Source of the DNA: Kitasatospora sp. Root107
GTDB lineage: Bacteria; Actinomycetota; Actinomycetes; Streptomycetales; Streptomycetaceae
Direction of reading: 5' to 3'
Assembly (NCBI RefSeq): GCF_001424875.1
Contig: NZ_LMCT01000072.1
Location: 128,698 to 192,697 of the forward strand
DNA length: 64,000 nt
Part shown: in pieces, positions 60,699-64,000 of the stretch
Layout: every line of letters starts with the position of its first letter
How positions within the stretch are numbered: position 1 is the first letter of the stretch
Notes under the pieces: generated by a model
Told to the model about the DNA's origin: nothing
The model's database searches: none
The model's input: the letters and a program-made list of their open reading frames with translations, nothing else
Position numbers and translations under genes: made by a program

Positions 60699-61089
60699 CC
60701 GGAACGGACTCCTTCATCGGGCCCGCAGGAGAGGGAGGACCGGAAGGCTCCCACGGCCGATACGTCCGTCTGGGTCGGTGGCTCCGGCGCCGCCGGGTGG
60801 GGGCGGCGGCGCTGCGGGCGGTGGTAGCCGACCCTAGGTCGGACCCGAGCCCGGCAGAAGGGGATCGACGGGCCTGTCCGCAAGCGGTCATGACGGGCGG
60901 TCAGCCGCGCGCCGGGCGCACAACACCCGCTCCAGTGCAGCACATTCGAGCCCCGACGTGGGCTGCTTTTCACATCTTCGCGTAACTGCCAGTGATCACT
61001 CGGTAGCGTCCGGCGCATCCGAAATCCGAAATCGCACAGGCGACTGGCATATGTCCGAGTGACAGCTGCCCGAGTCGTTCGGAGGCCCG
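60699..61089. other. 391-base divergent intergenic region
   Basis: It separates the GH74 start (minus) and the MHYT gene start (plus) and must hold both promoters. No ORF with a ribosome binding site was accepted. The part from 60950 to 61050 is relatively A/T-rich for the window (cacatcttcgcgtaactgcc, gcatccgaaatccgaaatcg), with the direct repeat ATCCGAAATCCGAAATC near 61017. Confidence 0.4.
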
Positions 61090-61872
61090 ATGGGACACCT
61101 GGACCACTTCAGCTTCGGCTGGCCGACCCCGGCCATCTCGTACGTGATGGCCTGCGTCGGCGCCGCGCTCGGTCTGCGCTGCACCCTTCGCGCGCTCTCC
61201 GCCACCGGCTCGTCGCGGCGGAACTGGCTGATCACCGCCGCCGCCGCGATCGGCTCGGGCATCTGGACCATGCACTTCGTCGCGATGTTCGGCTTCACCG
61301 TGGACGGCACCGAGCTGCGCTACAACGTGCCGCTCACCATCCTGAGCCTGCTGGTCGCCGTCCTGGTGGTCGGGCTCGGCGTGTTCGCCGTGGCGTACGG
61401 GCGGCACCGTGGGCGCTCGCTGATGCTCGGCGGCCTGATCACCGGGGTCGGGGTGGCGGCCATGCACTACCTCGGCATGGCGGCCGTCCGCCTGCACGGC
61501 GTGATCGCCTACGACTTCGGCACGGTGGCGCTCTCGGTGCTGATCGCGGTCGGCGCGGCGACCGCCGCGCTCTGGGCCGCCGTCACCATCCGCAACCTGT
61601 ACGCCGCCGCGGCCGCCTCGCTGGTGATGGGTATCGCGGTGAGCTGTATGCACTACACCGGGATGGCCGCCGTCCAGGTCGAACTGCACCCGTCCCGGGT
61701 GGAGTTGGGCGGGGCGACGCCGATGCAGTTCATCTTCCCGCTGGCGGTCGGGCTGGGCTCCTTCCTGTTCCTGACCTCCGCCTTCGTCGCGCTGTCGCCG
61801 ACCGCCCAGGAGCGCGCCGCGTACCGCGAGGCGGGCCAGCTGGCGATCGAGGAGCTCGACCGGGCGGCCTGA
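61090..61872 (+). CDS. MHYT-domain membrane sensor
   Basis: A 260-residue integral membrane protein with seven helices and three repeats of the MHYT motif: SGIWTMHFVAMFGFT, GVAAMHYLGMAAV and AVSCMHYTGMAAV. MHYT domains are proposed copper-binding sensors of O2, CO or NO at the outer membrane face. No GGDEF, EAL or kinase domain is attached, so the output must come from a partner, possibly the kinase 45 bases downstream. ATG 61090 has GGAGG upstream. Confidence 0.88.
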   Translation: MGHLDHFSFGWPTPAISYVMACVGAALGLRCTLRALSATGSSRRNWLITAAAAIGSGIWTMHFVAMFGFTVDGTELRYNVPLTILSLLVAVLVVGLGVFAVAYGRHRGRSLMLGGLITGVGVAAMHYLGMAAVRLHGVIAYDFGTVALSVLIAVGAATAALWAAVTIRNLYAAAAASLVMGIAVSCMHYTGMAAVQVELHPSRVELGGATPMQFIFPLAVGLGSFLFLTSAFVALSPTAQERAAYREAGQLAIEELDRAA

Positions 61873-61917
61873 CCGCGGCCACCGTCCACCACATTCCACC
61901 GAAAGGGCCCTGACCAC

Positions 61918-64000
61918 ATGGGAACCCACGCGGGCCCGCCCGCCCGGGAGGCCGCCACTCACGAGGCCGCCACCCGAGAGGCCGCCGCCGCCCGACGACC
62001 CGCCGCGCACGCGCTGCTGCGGCGGCTGCGCCCCCGCACCGTACGCGCCAGGATCGTCGCTCTGCTGATGGTCCCGGTGGTCTCCGTGATGGCCCTCTGG
62101 TCCTTCGCCACCGTCACCACCGCGCAGCAGATCTGGGACCTGCTGCGGCTCCAGGAGGTGCACAGCGAGCTGCTCGACCCGGTGGCCGCCACCGTGACCG
62201 GCCTGCAGGCCGAACGGGTGGCCGCAGGACAGCAGTTGGCCGCACCGGGGGTCGGCCGGGAGGCGGTGCTCCGGGAGGCCGCCGAGGCCACCGACCGGGC
62301 GGTCGCCCCGCTCGGGATCGGCACCGGCTACAACCGGGCCGACGCCCGGGGGCTCGGCGCCGAGGCGGCCGACCGGGTGGACGCGCTGGGCGCGGCCGTC
62401 AGCGGTCTGGCCGAGCTGCGCCGCCGGGTGGCGGAACGTTCCGTCAGCTGGGCCGAGACCTATGCCGGCTACACCGCCGCGATCGACCGCGCCCTCGAGG
62501 TGACCAGCGCGACCACCCGGCTGCAGGACCACCGGGTCGCCTCGGACGGCCGGGTGCTGCTCGAGTTCGCCCGCTCCCGCGAACTGCTGGCCAGGGAGGA
62601 CGCGTTGCTGCGCACCGGCCAGCGCGCGGGGACGCTGCTGGACGCCCAGCGCGCCGAGTTCGCCGCCGCCGTCTACGCCCGCCGACTGTTCGAGCAGACC
62701 GCCGCGCCCGACCTGCGCCCGGAAGACCGCGCCGCGCTGCTCGCGGTCTTCAACGGCACCGACCACCGCGGGCTGCTCCGGTACGAGGACGCCGTCCGCT
62801 CCGCCGTGGACGGCCGGGCCGCGGTGGACGCGGTGAGCGCCGAGCAGTGGTCGGTGGCCGCCGACAACGTGGCCCGCACCCTGCGCACGGTGGAGACCAA
62901 CGCCGGTACGGCCGCCGCCGCGCAGGCCCGCCCGTACGCGCTCGGGCTGTTCAGCAGCTCCGGCGCCGCCGTGCTGCTCGGCCTGCTCGCGGTGGTCGCC
63001 TCGCTGCTGATCTCGGTGCAGATCGGCCGGGGCCTGGTGACCGAACTGATCGCGCTGCGGAACTCCGCGCTGGAGCTGGCCGGGCGCAAACTCCCGGGCA
63101 CCATGCGGCGGTTGCGCGCGGGCGAGGAGATCGACGTGGAGACCGAGGCGCCGCTGCGCCCGCACGGCGAGGACGAGATCGGGCAGGTGCACGGCGCGCT
63201 CGGCTCGGTCCAGCGGGCGGCCGTGACGGCGGCGGTCGAGCGGGCCGAGGTGCTCTCCGGCGTCTCCGGGGTCTTCGTCAACCTGGCCCGGCGCAGCCAG
63301 GTCCTGGTGCACCGTCAGCTCACCCTGCTGGACACCATGGAGCGGCGTACCGAGGACCCCGAGGAGCTGGAGGACCTGTTCCGGCTGGACCACCTGACGA
63401 CGCGTATGCGGCGGCACGCCGAGGGCCTGATCATCCTCTCCGGGGCGGCCCCGGGCCGGGGTTGGCGCAACCCGGTGCCGCTGATGGACGTGGTGCGGGC
63501 CGCGGTCTCCGAGGTCGAGGAGTACGCCCGGGTCGAGGTGCACAGGCTGCCGTTCGCCGCCGTGGCCGGGCAGGCGGTCGCCGACCTGACCCACCTGGTG
63601 GCCGAACTGGTGGAGAACGCCACCGGGTTCTCGCCCCCGCACACCAAGGTGCACATCCGGGGCGAGCAGGTCGGCAACGGCTACGCGCTGGAGATCGAGG
63701 ACCGGGGCCTGGGGATGGGCCAGGAGGCGCTGGCCGACGCGAACCGGCGGATCGAGGCCGCCCAGCAGGTGGACCTGTTCGACAGCGACCGGCTCGGCCT
63801 GTTCGTGGTCAGCCGGCTGGCCCGCCGCCAGGACGTCCGGGTCTCGCTCCGGACCTCCGCGTACGGCGGCACCACAGCCGTCGTGCTGCTGCCCAACGTG
63901 CTGCTGGAGAACCCCCGTTCGGAGCGCGCGGCCCCCGAGCCGGAGCGGACCGAGCTGGCCCCGCCGCCGGTCCCGGAGGTGTTCGGCTCGGGCCTGCTGC
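61918..64000 (+). CDS. Conservon-type sensor kinase (CvnA-like), 3' truncated
   Basis: The reading frame from ATG 61918 stays open to the window edge (694 codons seen). After a basic N-terminus come a membrane helix (RIVALLMVPVVSVMALWSFATV), a nitrate/nitrite-sensing-type helical extracellular domain (about 60-335: LQAERVAAGQQLAAPG, SWAETYAGYTAAIDRAL), a second helix (AVLLGLLAVVASLLISVQIG), a HAMP-like segment, and a kinase core FVNLARRSQVLVHRQLTLLDTMERRTEDPEELEDLFRLDHLTTRMRRHAEGLIILSG with HATPase_c (LVAELVENATGFSPP, IEDRGLGMG, DRLGLFVVSRLARR). This is the CvnA pattern; the roadblock, DUF742 and GTPase genes of a conservon would be expected just past 64000. Confidence 0.88.
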   Translation, partial: MGTHAGPPAREAATHEAATREAAAARRPAAHALLRRLRPRTVRARIVALLMVPVVSVMALWSFATVTTAQQIWDLLRLQEVHSELLDPVAATVTGLQAERVAAGQQLAAPGVGREAVLREAAEATDRAVAPLGIGTGYNRADARGLGAEAADRVDALGAAVSGLAELRRRVAERSVSWAETYAGYTAAIDRALEVTSATTRLQDHRVASDGRVLLEFARSRELLAREDALLRTGQRAGTLLDAQRAEFAAAVYARRLFEQTAAPDLRPEDRAALLAVFNGTDHRGLLRYEDAVRSAVDGRAAVDAVSAEQWSVAADNVARTLRTVETNAGTAAAAQARPYALGLFSSSGAAVLLGLLAVVASLLISVQIGRGLVTELIALRNSALELAGRKLPGTMRRLRAGEEIDVETEAPLRPHGEDEIGQVHGALGSVQRAAVTAAVERAEVLSGVSGVFVNLARRSQVLVHRQLTLLDTMERRTEDPEELEDLFRLDHLTTRMRRHAEGLIILSGAAPGRGWRNPVPLMDVVRAAVSEVEEYARVEVHRLPFAAVAGQAVADLTHLVAELVENATGFSPPHTKVHIRGEQVGNGYALEIEDRGLGMGQEALADANRRIEAAQQVDLFDSDRLGLFVVSRLARRQDVRVSLRTSAYGGTTAVVLLPNVLLENPRSERAAPEPERTELAPPPVPEVFGSGLL

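Noticed and set aside
57951-60827. Very long open frame on the plus strand opposite the GH74 gene (958 codons)
   Set aside because: Its translation is Gly/Arg/Val-rich without domains; the minus strand encodes a clear GH74-CBM2 enzyme with signal peptide. High-GC third positions create such antisense frames.
57975-60900. CebR-type operator (TGGGAGCGCTCCCA) near the xyloglucanase
   Set aside because: No such palindrome was seen in the upstream region.

Overview
The window is a 64 kb piece of a high-GC actinobacterial chromosome, most likely a Streptomycetaceae member (Streptomyces, Kitasatospora or a close relative). The grounds are the G/C-rich third codon positions, frequent GTG/TTG starts, ATGA and GTGA start/stop overlaps, many NarL-type two-component systems, a SigE-like ECF sigma factor, a CvnA-like conservon kinase at the right edge, a GH74-CBM2 secreted glycosidase, and an SCO1860-like LAxTG-anchored protein. 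No rRNA, tRNA, CRISPR array, insertion sequence or phage gene was recognised. The species assignment is inference.

Left region (1-8 kb): the start of a phosphoribosyltransferase on the minus strand, then a tight plus-strand operon. It holds a sugar-phosphate cyclase of the 2-epi-5-epi-valiolone synthase type, four cupin-like genes (two of them a tandem duplicate of the preceding material), a CetB-like VOC protein and a zinc alcohol dehydrogenase. A response regulator/histidine kinase pair follows at once. This looks like an orphan C7-cyclitol pathway and is the most interesting locus here.

8-25 kb: a cytoplasmic multicopper oxidase, a secreted M28 aminopeptidase with a P-domain, a PadR/acyl-CoA dehydrogenase operon with a candidate operator, a frameshifted PQQ-type propeller gene, an AlkZ-like protein, an SPW-repeat membrane protein, fumarase, an ECF sigma factor and an anti-sigma-like membrane protein, a glutaryl-CoA-dehydrogenase-like enzyme, a Bcr/CflA drug exporter, YidD and a secreted lytic transglycosylase.

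25-34 kb: a complete four-gene glycine betaine/choline-type ABC importer; a cysteine dioxygenase-rhodanese operon preceded by a 25-codon Cys-ending leader peptide; a GlsB/YeaQ membrane protein; a decayed ADP-ribosylglycohydrolase; an aldo/keto reductase-TetR operon with a 9-bp-arm palindrome; and an M20 peptidase gene with an apparent single-base frameshift.

34-41.6 kb: the phenylacetyl-CoA epoxidase operon paaABCDE behind a promoter with a PaaR-like operator, a flavin monooxygenase-like gene overlapping the paaE stop tail to tail, a YbjQ-family protein, an uncharacterised actinobacterial protein and a PTH2-type peptidyl-tRNA hydrolase.

41.6-53.7 kb: a two-component system divergent from a membrane PAF-acetylhydrolase-like enzyme with a 19-bp perfect inverted repeat between them; an acyl desaturase with its ferredoxin reductase, divergent from a PucR/CdaR regulator; an ABC-2 exporter divergent from another two-component system; and a frameshifted LAGTG cell-wall protein.

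53.7-64 kb: the molybdate importer modABC, a cytochrome P450, a GH74 xyloglucanase with CBM2, an MHYT-domain membrane sensor, and the truncated start of a conservon-type sensor kinase. Three genes (PQQ propeller, M20 peptidase, LAGTG protein) are each restored by one base change in a short G/C run, so assembly errors should be excluded before calling them pseudogenes.
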